This document shows, one piece after another, positions 25,174 to 34,929 of a DNA stretch of 64,000 bases (positions are counted from its first letter, which is position 1; each line of letters opens with the position of its first letter). The stretch comes from Octadecabacter temperatus (GTDB taxonomy: Bacteria; Pseudomonadota; Alphaproteobacteria; Rhodobacterales; Rhodobacteraceae). Location of the stretch: positions 558,001 through 622,000 of the forward strand of contig NZ_CP012160.1 in the NCBI RefSeq assembly GCF_001187845.1, written 5' to 3'. The translations under genes and the position numbers were made by a program. The notes under the pieces are model-generated. The model searched no databases and was not told where the DNA came from. It saw only the letters and a list, made by a program, of their open reading frames with translations.

Positions 25174-27069
25174 ATGGCACTGAGCCGCAGAACAGGCGCA
25201 CGTTTTCAAGCGTCCATCTGGCCCGGCTTTGTGGATGCGATGACCGGCCTGTTGTTGGTTTTGATGTTCGTCCTGACCATTTTCATGGTCCTGCAATTTG
25301 TGCTGCGCGAAACGATCACAGGACAAGAAGCGCAACTTGATAGCCTGTCTGCCGAGGTTTTGGCGTTGACCAGCGCACTCGGTATTCAGCAAGACCAATC
25401 CGCTGCACTCGGCGCGCAAGTCGGCGTGTTGTCTGGCGAATTGTCTGACTTGCAGGTCGATTTAACGGAAAGCGAAAGCCAAGTCGCGCAACAGAACGCG
25501 GTGATCGCACGGCTAACTGGGGAACGTGATGCGTTAATTGCGGATGTATCAAACGCCCAATCCCAAATCACCGGATTTGAAGCCCAGGTTGCTGGGCTTC
25601 TGGCGCAGCGGCGCGAAGCTGAGGGCGCGATTGCGGATCTAGAGGCGCGTGAAGCGGAACTGATCAGCGCGCAAGAGGCGTTGAACCTCGCCCTTGCGCA
25701 GGCCCGCACTGAAATAGACGAAGGCACAGAGGCCGCCCGCCTTGCCGCGGCACGGGCGGATGCCCTTGATGCGATGATCGCTGAATTGGAAGCGGATAAC
25801 GCAGCGTCGGCAACCCAAATAAGTGAACTTGAGGCTGCGAAGCTGGTTGATGCTGCCGCCGCCGAAGCACTGCGTGCGCGGCTTGCAAATTCGGATACCG
25901 AACTCACGGCAATGACCCTCGCGCTCGAAGAACAGCGCCAACAGGCCGAAGATACGCTGACATTACTGGCCGCCGCGCAGGTCGCGCGGGATGAGTTGAA
26001 TCAAAATCTCGCCATTGCGTTGTTGGCACAACAAGAAGCAGAAGCCGCTGCGCAAGCTGCCGGGATTGAGCGAAGCGATCTGGCAGAACGATTGGCGGCT
26101 GAACTTGAACAACAAAGTGAAACCGGCGCGGGTATCGAAGCCCTGCAAGCGCAACTGGCAGAGGCGTTAATTGCCCGAACAGAAATCGAAACCAATTTGG
26201 CGAATGCTGCGCAGGAGCGCGATGCATTGAATACCGATCTCGCGGCAGCAGTTGCAGCGCTGGCCGCTGCACAAGAGCAGTCCGGTTCGGCTGCTGAAAA
26301 TGCGCAACGACAGATTGCGCTTTTGGCGTTGGCCAATGACGCGCTAACGCAGGAACAAGCGCTGTCAGCCGAAAGCCAGCGACAGGTCGCGTTGCTTAAC
26401 GAACAAGTTTCTGCATTGCGTGGAGAACTGGAACGGCTGCAGGGCCTTCTAAATTTAGCCAACGACGAGGACGCCACGGCCAACGTGCAAATCGAAACCT
26501 TGACCCAAGACCTGAACACCGCGATGGCGCGGGCCTTGCTTGCCGAGCGTCGTGCACGGGTGTTGGAGGAAGCCGAGCTTGAACGGTTGGCGGCAGAAGC
26601 TGTCGAGCTGGAACGCTATCGTTCCGATTTCTTAGGGCTTCTGCGCGTCGTCTTGGAAGATGTCGAAGGCGTGCGGATCGAAGGGGACAGATTTGTGTTC
26701 TCGTCCGAGGTTCTGTTTGAACAAGGGGCCGCAGAACTTTCAGATGAAGGCCAGCGAGAGATTGCCAAAGTTGCGGGGATCTTGCGCGACGTTGCAGGTG
26801 ATATTCCAGAAGGCATCGATTGGGTGATCCGCGTGGATGGGCATACGGATAATGTGCCGCTGTCCGGTCAGGGTCAGTTCGCCAACAACTGGGAACTAAG
26901 CCAAGCACGCGCACTTTCTGTTGTGCTGTACATGGTCAATTTCCTTGGCATTCCGCCGGAACGCTTAGCGGCGAACGGGTTTGGGCAGTATCAGCCGATT
27001 AATCCAGACAATTCAGATGCCGCCCGCGCTCAAAACCGTCGTATTGAGTTGAAGCTCACCGAGCGCTGA
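25174..27069 (+). CDS. Coiled-coil OmpA/MotB-like peptidoglycan-binding protein
   Basis: 631 residues. One N-terminal membrane span (residues about 15-45: PGFVDAMTGLLLVLMFVLTIFMVLQFVL, including the Asp of the MotB/ExbD type), then about 430 residues of Ala/Glu/Gln-rich heptad-like coiled coil, then an OmpA-like domain (VRIEGDRFVFSSEVLFEQGAAELSDEG, VDGHTDNVPL, NWELSQARALSVVLYMV, GFGQYQP, NRRIELKL). It would reach from the inner membrane through the periplasm to peptidoglycan. With the preceding channel protein it resembles MotAB/ZorAB-type motor pairs. No defence effector genes are adjacent. Confidence 0.85.
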   Translation: MALSRRTGARFQASIWPGFVDAMTGLLLVLMFVLTIFMVLQFVLRETITGQEAQLDSLSAEVLALTSALGIQQDQSAALGAQVGVLSGELSDLQVDLTESESQVAQQNAVIARLTGERDALIADVSNAQSQITGFEAQVAGLLAQRREAEGAIADLEAREAELISAQEALNLALAQARTEIDEGTEAARLAAARADALDAMIAELEADNAASATQISELEAAKLVDAAAAEALRARLANSDTELTAMTLALEEQRQQAEDTLTLLAAAQVARDELNQNLAIALLAQQEAEAAAQAAGIERSDLAERLAAELEQQSETGAGIEALQAQLAEALIARTEIETNLANAAQERDALNTDLAAAVAALAAAQEQSGSAAENAQRQIALLALANDALTQEQALSAESQRQVALLNEQVSALRGELERLQGLLNLANDEDATANVQIETLTQDLNTAMARALLAERRARVLEEAELERLAAEAVELERYRSDFLGLLRVVLEDVEGVRIEGDRFVFSSEVLFEQGAAELSDEGQREIAKVAGILRDVAGDIPEGIDWVIRVDGHTDNVPLSGQGQFANNWELSQARALSVVLYMVNFLGIPPERLAANGFGQYQPINPDNSDAARAQNRRIELKLTER

Positions 27070-27197
27070 TCCAATTGAGCGGCTGCGCCGCGCTGGATTA
27101 TTGGTGGGTGCGGCTGATGTGAGCCAATCGCGCAGAGGTGGCGATACGCTGAAAGCTGCACCTCCGGCGGGGATAGTTTTAAAACAAAAGCAATATG

Positions 27198-28154
27198 TTA
27201 GGGCAGGGCGATGGTCGTGATCTGGCGATCTATTTCAATTCCGTCGCGGGAGTGAACGACAACGCCGGAATATGTGCCCGTTGGCCAGCCCTGATCAGGT
27301 GGATTGAGACCGCCAGCGCGCATGAAAAGCGCCTGTTGGCGATCTAGCACATCGTCGGTTTGAAAGAGCGCGCCGTCAGGTCCGTCAAACGAGATGCTAA
27401 TGGTGTCGCCAACGCGAGATCCAAAGGCAAAGGCCCAAAGGACAATTGGTGCGTCCGGTGTCAGGGTTTGTGCGGACGCGGTGCCCGCTTTCACGGAAGC
27501 ATATTCGGGGACGGTGTCGGCAAAACCGATGTTCAAAAGCCCCCCCGCTGGCGTGTCTACCGGAAGGTTCCAGAGCGTTTCAAAAGGCGGTTCATCACAG
27601 GTTGTGTGTCCATCAGGCGCGAAAGGGTCGATGACTGCGCCATCGCGACGTACGGAGATATGCACATGGGGAAATTGTGTGCGGCCTGAAAGACCAACGT
27701 CGCCGAGAATATCTCCAGCCTCAACGTAGTCCCCGCTAAGGACGACGACAGAGCCTTCTTTCATGTGGCAGTATTGGGTTTCCCAGCCATCTTCGTGGGC
27801 AATAGCAACGCCATTTCCGCAGTCGCGGCCGTTGATCTCGCCCTCGAGGTCGGGCGTGTAAATGACGTCGCGCATGTCATTGCGCACGCCGCGTACAGTA
27901 CCCGCTGCCGACGCGAGGACGGGTACACCATCTTCCATCGCCGCGAGCGATGGGAGGCCGAAATCTGTCCCCTTGTGCGTGTCGTAGGTGAGGCTGCCAC
28001 ACAGGAAATCTGACGCCGCTTCGGACGGGTCGTGATCCACGTAATTTTGAATGTAGCAGGTTTCGCCCAAGGCGCAGTCGATGGGGAGTTCGAGCTGTAA
28101 ATCCTGCGCCGCAACAGGGACGGCGCAGGTTATAAGCAGTGCAAGGGTGCGCAT
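27198..28154 (-). CDS. M23 family metallopeptidase
   Basis: 318 residues. A signal peptide ([17 protein letters not shown]) is followed by the LytM/M23 domain: THKGTDFGL (first zinc His and Asp), DCGNGVAIAHEDGWETQYCHMKEGSV and FPHVHISVR (HxH). Cys residues near the N-terminus may form a disulfide. M23 enzymes cut peptide bonds in peptidoglycan. The roughly 120-residue C-terminal extension (ADTVPEYASVKAGTAS...) has no assigned fold. The ATG overlaps the clpA stop (TAATG), so it is co-transcribed with clpA, an unexpected pairing of cytosolic unfoldase and periplasmic peptidase. Confidence 0.9.
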   Translation of the reverse strand: MRTLALLITCAVPVAAQDLQLELPIDCALGETCYIQNYVDHDPSEAASDFLCGSLTYDTHKGTDFGLPSLAAMEDGVPVLASAAGTVRGVRNDMRDVIYTPDLEGEINGRDCGNGVAIAHEDGWETQYCHMKEGSVVVLSGDYVEAGDILGDVGLSGRTQFPHVHISVRRDGAVIDPFAPDGHTTCDEPPFETLWNLPVDTPAGGLLNIGFADTVPEYASVKAGTASAQTLTPDAPIVLWAFAFGSRVGDTISISFDGPDGALFQTDDVLDRQQALFMRAGGLNPPDQGWPTGTYSGVVVHSRDGIEIDRQITTIALP

Positions 28155-30475
28155 TAGTTCGCTGCGAGAAGCGGCGGTTTATCTTTTGAGATGCGCACTT
28201 TTTCAGGTGGCTCAATCTTGAGATCAAGTTCACCTTTTTTGACGCCCACAATGATGTGGCCACCCTTGGCGAGCGAGCCAAACAGAAGCTCTTCGGCGAG
28301 CGGTTTCTTGATGTGTTCCTGAATAACGCGACCAAGTGGGCGGGCACCCATTTTTTCGTCGTAGCCGCGATCTGCAAGCCATTCGGCGGCAGGTTTTGTC
28401 AGCTCGATCGTAACGTTGCGGTCCATCAGTTGCGCTTCGAGTTGAAGCACGAACTTTTCGACCACTTGCAGGATCACATCTTTGCCAAGCGGCGCGAAGG
28501 AAACCACAGCATCCAGACGGTTGCGGAATTCCGGTGTGAACGTTTTTTCAATCGCAGCGGTGTCTTCACCAGTGCGGCGTTCACGGCCAAAGCCGATCGC
28601 TTCTTTCGCCATTTCGGATGCGCCCGCGTTGGATGTCATAATGATGATGACATTGCGGAAATCAGTGGTGCGGCCGTTGTGGTCCGTTAGTTTGCCGTGA
28701 TCCATAACCTGCAACAGAATGTTGTAGACGTCAGGGTGGGCCTTTTCCATTTCGTCCAGCAGCAACACACAGTGCGGGTTCTGATCAACGCCGTCCGTCA
28801 GCATGCCGCCTTGGTCAAACCCGACATAGCCGGGAGGGGCACCGATAAGACGGGAAACCGCGTGTTTCTCCATGTATTCGGACATATCAAAACGCAGCAG
28901 TTCAACACCAAGCGTGTCGGCGAGCTGTTTTGCGACTTCGGTTTTACCAACGCCTGTTGGCCCTGCGAACAGGTAATTGCCGATGGGCTTTTCAGGTTCA
29001 CGCAGACCCGCACGCGCGAGCTTGATCGCGGAGGATAGGGCGACAATCGCGTCGTCTTGGCCAAACACCACGCGTTTCAGGCTGGACTCCAGATCCTTAA
29101 GGACCTCGGCATCATCCTTGGACACGTTTTTCGGTGGGATGCGGGCAATCTTTGCCACGACAGCCTCAATCTCTTTGGTGCCAACAGTCTTGCGACGTTT
29201 GGAAGCCGGAATCAGATGTTGAGCGGCACCCGCTTCGTCGATGACGTCAATGGCGCTGTCGGGCAGTTTGCGATCGTTGATGTAACGGGACGCGAGTTCG
29301 ACAGCGGATTTGACCGCATCGGCGGTGTACTTAATCTCGTGGTGATCCTCAAAGTAGGTTTTGATGCCTTTGAGGATTTTGATGGAGTCTTCAACAGACG
29401 GCTCATTCACGTCGATTTTCTGGAAACGACGCGCCAATGCGCGGTCTTTCTCAAAGTGCTGACGGAATTCTTTATAGGTCGTGGACCCCATGCAGCGCAG
29501 TTTGCCACCGGCAAGCGCAGGTTTCAGCAGGTTAGATGCATCCATGGCACCACCAGACGTCGCGCCGGCACCGATAATGGTGTGGATTTCGTCGATGAAC
29601 AGGACCGCGTCGTCGTGGTCTTCGAGTTCTGTCATCACAGCCTTTAGACGTTCTTCAAAATCACCGCGGTAGCGGGTGCCAGCTAGCAACGCGCCCATGT
29701 CGAGCGAGAAGATAGTCGTTTCGCCAAGCACTTCAGGAACGTTCCCTTCGATGATCTTTTGGGCGAGGCCCTCAGCAATGGCTGTTTTACCAACGCCCGG
29801 ATCGCCAACCAGCAATGGGTTGTTCTTGCGACGGCGGCAAAGGACCTGAATGGCGCGTTCGACTTCGTGATCGCGCCCGATCAGCACGTCAACGTCGCCT
29901 TTTTCGGCCTTCGCGTTCAGATCAACGCAGTATTTTTCAAGCGCAGTCTCGTCCTTACCACTTTCTTCAGCAGTGTCCGCTTCGTCGTCCAATGTTGGCG
30001 CGCCTGAGATCGGGCGGCTTTCACCGAATGCAGGGTCTTTGGCGACACCGTGCGCGATGAAGTTCACCGCGTCATAGCGCGTCATGTCCTGATCTTGCAG
30101 GAAGTAGGCGGCATTGCTTTCACGTTCCGCAAAGATTGCGACCAATACGTTTGCGCCTGTTACTTCGGTGCGGCCAGAAGACTGCACATGGATCGCGGCG
30201 CGCTGGATCACGCGCTGAAACGCGGCCGTTGGCACAGCTTCGGACCCTTCAACGTCTGTCACCAAAGTGGACAGGTCGTCTTCGATGAAATCTTCAAGCG
30301 TTTTGCGCAGCTCGTCCAGATTAACGGAACAGGCCTTCATGACGCGGGCAGCGTCGGGTTCGTCAACCAACGCGAGCAAAAGGTGCTCAAGCGTGGCGAG
30401 TTCATGTTTGCGTGCATTGGCCAAGGCCAAAGCGGAATGAATGGACTGCTCAAGCGTCGTGGAAAATGATGGCAC
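28154..30475 (-). CDS. clpA: ATP-dependent Clp protease ATP-binding subunit ClpA
   Basis: 773 residues. Order: N-domain with two Clp repeats (residues 1-145, [25 protein letters not shown]), first AAA+ module with GDPGVGKTA and LFIDEIHT, second AAA+ module with [22 protein letters not shown] and SNAGASEM, and the IGF-like ClpP-binding loop. ClpA unfolds substrates for ClpP and works with ClpS for N-degron substrates; neither partner is in the window. The start is GTG at 30475, eight bases after AAGGAG. It is followed by the M23 peptidase with a one-base overlap. Confidence 0.96.
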   Translation of the reverse strand: MPSFSTTLEQSIHSALALANARKHELATLEHLLLALVDEPDAARVMKACSVNLDELRKTLEDFIEDDLSTLVTDVEGSEAVPTAAFQRVIQRAAIHVQSSGRTEVTGANVLVAIFAERESNAAYFLQDQDMTRYDAVNFIAHGVAKDPAFGESRPISGAPTLDDEADTAEESGKDETALEKYCVDLNAKAEKGDVDVLIGRDHEVERAIQVLCRRRKNNPLLVGDPGVGKTAIAEGLAQKIIEGNVPEVLGETTIFSLDMGALLAGTRYRGDFEERLKAVMTELEDHDDAVLFIDEIHTIIGAGATSGGAMDASNLLKPALAGGKLRCMGSTTYKEFRQHFEKDRALARRFQKIDVNEPSVEDSIKILKGIKTYFEDHHEIKYTADAVKSAVELASRYINDRKLPDSAIDVIDEAGAAQHLIPASKRRKTVGTKEIEAVVAKIARIPPKNVSKDDAEVLKDLESSLKRVVFGQDDAIVALSSAIKLARAGLREPEKPIGNYLFAGPTGVGKTEVAKQLADTLGVELLRFDMSEYMEKHAVSRLIGAPPGYVGFDQGGMLTDGVDQNPHCVLLLDEMEKAHPDVYNILLQVMDHGKLTDHNGRTTDFRNVIIIMTSNAGASEMAKEAIGFGRERRTGEDTAAIEKTFTPEFRNRLDAVVSFAPLGKDVILQVVEKFVLQLEAQLMDRNVTIELTKPAAEWLADRGYDEKMGARPLGRVIQEHIKKPLAEELLFGSLAKGGHIIVGVKKGELDLKIEPPEKVRISKDKPPLLAAN

Positions 30476-30660
30476 GTTAAGTGCTCCTTTTAATCGGGGG
30501 TCTTTCAGGGCGTGTCCCGTTCAGACCGTGACCTCTTATGATTAAGGTTTGCCTTATTGCGCCCATCTTCAAGGGAAAAATTGTTACATTCCCGTTACTG
30601 GCGTGAAAATGTGCTGTCTAAGACTCTGTTTTTGCGCGGTTTGTGGTCGAATTTGGCGGA

Positions 30661-31434
30661 TTAGAAAGAATTCCGCGCTTGGCGTACTTTGGTGAAAACG
30701 TCTGTAGGGTCGGCATCTGTCATATTTTGGGCCGCCTGTAGTGCGGGATTATCGGCCCGTAGAAAGGGATTGGTGCGCTTCTCAACACCCAAATCCGACG
30801 GAACTGTCGGTTGGCCATTTGCGCGGGCCGTGGTGATTTCTTGAATACGAGAGATAAGGTCGGAATTTTCGGGTTCAATAGTCAGCGCGAAACGGGCGTT
30901 CGTTTCTGTGTATTCATGACCAGAACACACGCGGGTGTCGTCAGGCAGGGCGCGCAGCTTCAACAGGCTTTCCCACATTTGCGCGGGCGTGCCTTCAAAC
31001 AGGCGGCCACATCCCAAAGCCATAAGGCTGTCAGCGGTGAACAGGACGGCTGACTGTGGGAAATGCACGGCGATGTGGTTCAACGTATGGCCCGATACGT
31101 CAAACACCTCTGCCTCTTCGCCGCAAATCACGACTTTATCACCTTCAGATACCGACAAGTCCAAGGCGGGTAGACGGTGGGCATCGGCAGAAGCGCCAAT
31201 GATACGCGGGTTTGCTCCGCTCGATTTCAGGAGGGGGGCAAGCCCATCGACGTGATCCCAATGGTGGTGGGTCAACAGAACATCCGTCAAAGTCCAGCCC
31301 TGCGCATCAAGCACCGCTTGGATGGGCGGCGCATCAGGCACATCTACCAGTAAAGTATCACCCGTTTCGGCATTGTGGAGCAGGAACGCGTAGTTATCCT
31401 CAAGGCACGGGATGGTGATCAACTGAAGGGGCAT
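30661..31434 (-). CDS. gloB: Hydroxyacylglutathione hydrolase (glyoxalase II)
   Basis: 257 residues, metallo-beta-lactamase fold. Metal-binding THHHWDH (HxHxDH), HTLNHIAVHFP, FTADSLMALGCGRLFEG and SGHEYTETNARFALTIEPEN match GloB, as do the C-terminal TIPSDLGVEKRTNPFLR-type PSDLGVEKRTNPFLR. It hydrolyses S-lactoylglutathione to lactate and glutathione in the cytosol, the second step of methylglyoxal detoxification. It is divergent from the neighbouring methyltransferase gene with 62 bases between. Confidence 0.95.
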   Translation of the reverse strand: MPLQLITIPCLEDNYAFLLHNAETGDTLLVDVPDAPPIQAVLDAQGWTLTDVLLTHHHWDHVDGLAPLLKSSGANPRIIGASADAHRLPALDLSVSEGDKVVICGEEAEVFDVSGHTLNHIAVHFPQSAVLFTADSLMALGCGRLFEGTPAQMWESLLKLRALPDDTRVCSGHEYTETNARFALTIEPENSDLISRIQEITTARANGQPTVPSDLGVEKRTNPFLRADNPALQAAQNMTDADPTDVFTKVRQARNSF

Positions 31435-31496
31435 GGCGTTGTCCTGTTTGATTGCTATGTTCGGGTTAACTTTTGCCTAATCGGAAGAGGGCTTCA

Positions 31497-32243
31497 ATGC
31501 ATTTAGATGTGCATGATCTTCGTGAATTCTACTACCGCAGCCCCTTGGGTCGTGCGGCCCAGAAAGTTGTGCGCGACGAACTGGTGCGCCTGTGGCCCGA
31601 AGCAAAGGCGCAAACTGTTGCGGGCTTTGGCTTTGCGGTTCCGCTTCTGCGGCCATTTCTTGGCGAAGCACGCCGCGTGATTGCGTTGATGCCGGGGCCG
31701 CAAGGCGTAATGCCCTGGCCCGCTGACGGCCCAAATGTGAGCGTTTTATGCGAAGACACGCTGTGGCCGCTCGCATCCGGTAGCGTGGACAAGCTGGTCT
31801 TGATGCATGGGTTGGAAACCTCGGATCATCCGATGACGTTGCTTGATGAATGTTGGCGCGTGCTGGGGCCGGGGGGTAGGGCGGTGTTTGTAGTGCCGAA
31901 CCGGACGGGGCTTTGGTCACGATCGGACGCCACGCCATTCGGCTTTGGGCGGCCATACTCGCTTGGGCAGTTGGAAAAGCAGCTACGCGATGTGGGGCTT
32001 ATTCCGACAAAGACGCTCTCGACGCTTTATCAACCGCCATCCTCGCGCAAAATTTGGCGTCGCTTGGCCAAGCCCTTAGAAGGCGCAGGTCGCCATATTC
32101 CAATGTTTGCGGCGGGTGGCGTTCTGATGGTCGAAGTCACCAAACAAATCCCCCAACCCAAGCGCCCAGGACTGGCTCAGGCCGTCAAAAGGCCGCTTCG
32201 GGTGCTTGAAGGGATGGGTGGACCCGTAGTGAAACCAGTCTAG
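31497..32243 (+). CDS. SAM-dependent methyltransferase-domain protein
   Basis: 248 residues. The start [22 protein letters not shown] follows AAGAGGG; a TTG start at 31473 in the same frame is less likely. The methyltransferase_11-like core is partly recognisable: [15 protein letters not shown] (loop 1), [26 protein letters not shown] and [22 protein letters not shown]. The family is regularly found divergent from gloB in Rhodobacteraceae, and its substrate is unknown. Its stop overlaps the stop of the convergent RTX-like gene by two bases. Confidence 0.82.
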   Translation: MHLDVHDLREFYYRSPLGRAAQKVVRDELVRLWPEAKAQTVAGFGFAVPLLRPFLGEARRVIALMPGPQGVMPWPADGPNVSVLCEDTLWPLASGSVDKLVLMHGLETSDHPMTLLDECWRVLGPGGRAVFVVPNRTGLWSRSDATPFGFGRPYSLGQLEKQLRDVGLIPTKTLSTLYQPPSSRKIWRRLAKPLEGAGRHIPMFAAGGVLMVEVTKQIPQPKRPGLAQAVKRPLRVLEGMGGPVVKPV

Positions 32244-33865
32244 AGAGCAACAATCAGATCGGCTGTAAATCCAGTTGTGCCAACTAGCCGGATTGTTGCA
32301 ACCTCGGTTTCGACGTTGCCGCTTAGAAGCTCGAAAGAGACCTCAATATCGGTGAATGCCCCATTGGGGTCTTCAAGGATGATAATTTCAGACACGTCCG
32401 CATTGTTGCCATAGGACCCAACCATCAATATGTCTTCATCAATGTCGAAGTCTTCGATCTGCAAATAAACGTCGTCGGTTGGGTCGCCAAACGGATTGCG
32501 CACGGCAACTTCGTATACGTCTGCTCCCGCTCCCCCGTTCAGAGTGATGCGGCCTTCTTCATTGTCTAACATTTCGCTAACCCTGAAGGTGTCATCGCCG
32601 TCACCGCCGTAAACGGTTGCACCAGCATCTGCTTGAAAACTATCGTCCCCGTCTTCGCCGTAGGCAATTACGCCGTTGCCTGCGTTTAGCTGATCATTGC
32701 CATCACCACCGAATAGCTCTGCTGCCATTAACGCATTGCCTGCCAAATGAGCTGACAAGTTGTCATCCCCTGCGCCACCGTAAAGCGTGACGTCGCCAGT
32801 GGCGCTGGTCGACAAGCCATCATTGCCCGCATCGCCGTAGGCCACATTGTTATCCCCGCCACCGTTCAAGGTGATATTGTCTGCGCCATCCCCGCCGCTG
32901 ATTGTGCTATCGCTTGCAGAGATGCTGTCGTCGCCATCGCCTCCACTAATATCAGCGTTTGCGGAGTTTATCGTGTCGTCACCAGCGCCACCGTCAATTG
33001 ATGCGCCGCCCGTGTAAGCGTTGATATCGTCGTTTCCATCCCCGCCAAGAAATGACACGCCAGCTACACTCGTATCCAATGTGTCATCCCCGCCAGCGCC
33101 ATCCAGCGTGACCCCTTGGGTTGATGTGCTAAGCCAATCCGAACCTTCCGTGCCGACGGTGTTTTCGTTCACTTCGGTTTCCGTTACGCCATTTCGCGTT
33201 TCAAGCCACCCTTCTCGTAAGAAAGTGATCAGTTCCTGCCCGTCAGTATTCTCTTCCAGATAATAATAGTCGACGTCATCTGCATTCGTGGTCAACGCGG
33301 GCAGGCTGTCGGCCATATCACGCGAGCTGGGACTGTCATCACCTGCGGCCAGTAGATCGACAGTGCCCAACAAGGTCAGGTCGAAATGGTCTTCAAAGCT
33401 GTCCAGCGTGTAGACGGGAAACAGGTCGTCAGTTTCATCTTTCCACTCATTCTCCCCCGGAATGACGCTTTGCGTTTCGGACGTATTATCGTCCCACTCC
33501 ACACCCTCGGGAACAAGGTAATACCGCGCTTCGTGTTCGGCGAGGAAATCACTCGCGCTGTCTTGAGTGTCGACAAAGGTGACGACCGCAAGGCGTCCGG
33601 TTTCATTCTCACCAAATTGGATATTGATGCCGTCTTCGGTTTCTTCGAACGTCGCGCCGAGTGTCGCTGGATCGACTGGGTCCACCGGATCAACAAGATC
33701 GTCGCTGTCGTCGTCATCTTGCTCATCACTGTCATCAATTAGATCGTCAGCGATCGGTTCTTCCAGATCATCGGTATCATCCTCACTCGCAGATGATGTT
33801 TCGAGCATGGGCAATAAGGCCATGAGGCCAAAAGCCAAGAAAGGAAGTAAACCAACAGCAAGCAT
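32240..33865 (-). CDS. RTX-type calcium-binding repeat protein
   Basis: 541 residues, very acidic. A hydrophobic N-terminus ([21 protein letters not shown]) is followed by a low-complexity Asp/Glu stretch ([27 protein letters not shown]), a roughly 170-residue unassigned region and, from about residue 235 to 440, nonapeptide repeats of the GGxGxDxxx kind ([36 protein letters not shown]). Such repeats bind calcium in secreted proteins. No type I secretion genes are in the window. The ATG at 33865 has GAGG seven bases upstream; a TTG four codons earlier is less likely. Confidence 0.85.
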   Translation of the reverse strand: MLAVGLLPFLAFGLMALLPMLETSSASEDDTDDLEEPIADDLIDDSDEQDDDDSDDLVDPVDPVDPATLGATFEETEDGINIQFGENETGRLAVVTFVDTQDSASDFLAEHEARYYLVPEGVEWDDNTSETQSVIPGENEWKDETDDLFPVYTLDSFEDHFDLTLLGTVDLLAAGDDSPSSRDMADSLPALTTNADDVDYYYLEENTDGQELITFLREGWLETRNGVTETEVNENTVGTEGSDWLSTSTQGVTLDGAGGDDTLDTSVAGVSFLGGDGNDDINAYTGGASIDGGAGDDTINSANADISGGDGDDSISASDSTISGGDGADNITLNGGGDNNVAYGDAGNDGLSTSATGDVTLYGGAGDDNLSAHLAGNALMAAELFGGDGNDQLNAGNGVIAYGEDGDDSFQADAGATVYGGDGDDTFRVSEMLDNEEGRITLNGGAGADVYEVAVRNPFGDPTDDVYLQIEDFDIDEDILMVGSYGNNADVSEIIILEDPNGAFTDIEVSFELLSGNVETEVATIRLVGTTGFTADLIVAL

Positions 33866-34368
33866 AATAAACCTCAAACCAAGTAAACGAATCCTAAAAA
33901 GTATGAACAGGTTCCGTCATTTTTGCCACCTTAGGTGGTGGATTCAGATTGTTACTCGCACAAAAGGTAAGAATCGAAGGCGGAGCGCCCCGCGGGTGCT
34001 CGCAGGATTCGTTCTGCTTTCAGTTGGATGCTTACTTTGTGCCAAAACGCCGCACCCCATTGCGGTTTTCGTCTGAAAACCAATGGCTGAAATGCTTCAT
34101 TTCGCGCCCATCTGGTTGCAAAGGCTAAGGAATGCGCATTTCCGAGCCGCAGCAACATCTAAAACGACGGCAAAGTAATTCGGTATACAAAGGTGTACTG
34201 AAGTGTGAGGCCCCAGTATTTTGCGCCGCAAGGCGGTTGCCCCACGCGATATGCTCTGCTACATCGCCCCTGATTTAGCTGTCTCGCGCTTTTGTGAGAC
34301 ATGATTTCGGCGCCTTGTTATTTCCCGTGGTGGGAGGGATGCAGGGCCCAGACTTCGAAAGGGTGGAC
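33866..34368. other. Non-coding gap between RTX gene and atp operon
   Basis: About 500 bases with no supportable gene between two divergent transcription units. It contains short dyads: CCACCT/AGGTGG at 33927-33939 and TGTCTC/GAGACA at 34280-34301 with a 10-base loop, the latter 68 bases before the atpH start. Promoters for both units should lie here, but I could not assign boxes with confidence. Confidence 0.5.
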
Positions 34369-34929
34369 GTGTCCGAACCAGCTTCGATCTCCTCCGGCAT
34401 CGCCGCGCGCTATGCCACTGCCGTGTTTGAACTATCAACCGGTGCAAAAGGGCTTAAAGCCTTAGAAACAGATATCAACGCTTTGGGCGCTGCTTTGGAT
34501 AGCAGTGACGACTTGCGCGCTTTGATTTCTTCACCGCTTTACAGCCGTGAAGAACAGGGCGCTGCAATGGCTGGCGTTGCTAAGAAAATGAAACTCTCTA
34601 AGACAATGACAAATACGTTGGCGCTTATGGCGTCTAAGCGTCGTTTGTTTGTTGTCCCGCAGATGGTCGCATCCTTGCATGCGAAAATCGCGGAGCAGAA
34701 AGGCGAAGTGACCGCGGATGTGGTCTCAGCCAAAGCGCTGACGAAGGCGCAATCAGACAAGCTGGCCAAGACGCTTTCCGCGTCAGTTGGTTCAGATGTA
34801 AAGATCAATGCGACCGTTGATGAAACTCTCATCGGCGGTCTTGTCGTTAAAGTTGGGTCCAAGATGATCGACACGTCGGTCAAATCTAAGCTCAACGCTC
34901 TCCAGAACACCATGAAAGAGGCCCGGTAA
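34369..34929 (+). CDS. atpH: F0F1 ATP synthase subunit delta
   Basis: 186 residues. The GTG at 34369 gives the family start [23 protein letters not shown] and has AAAGGG five bases before it; the open frame extends to 34294 but adds non-family residues. Typical blocks are [32 protein letters not shown] and [26 protein letters not shown]. Delta connects the F1 head to the peripheral stalk. It is the first gene of atpHAGDC; alphaproteobacteria keep the F0 genes in a separate operon, and none is seen here. Confidence 0.95.
   Translation: MSEPASISSGIAARYATAVFELSTGAKGLKALETDINALGAALDSSDDLRALISSPLYSREEQGAAMAGVAKKMKLSKTMTNTLALMASKRRLFVVPQMVASLHAKIAEQKGEVTADVVSAKALTKAQSDKLAKTLSASVGSDVKINATVDETLIGGLVVKVGSKMIDTSVKSKLNALQNTMKEAR

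Noticed and set aside
23992..27069. Zorya anti-phage system
   Set aside because: Only the motor-like pair is present; no ZorC, ZorD (helicase-nuclease) or ZorE gene is adjacent, and the neighbours are core genes.
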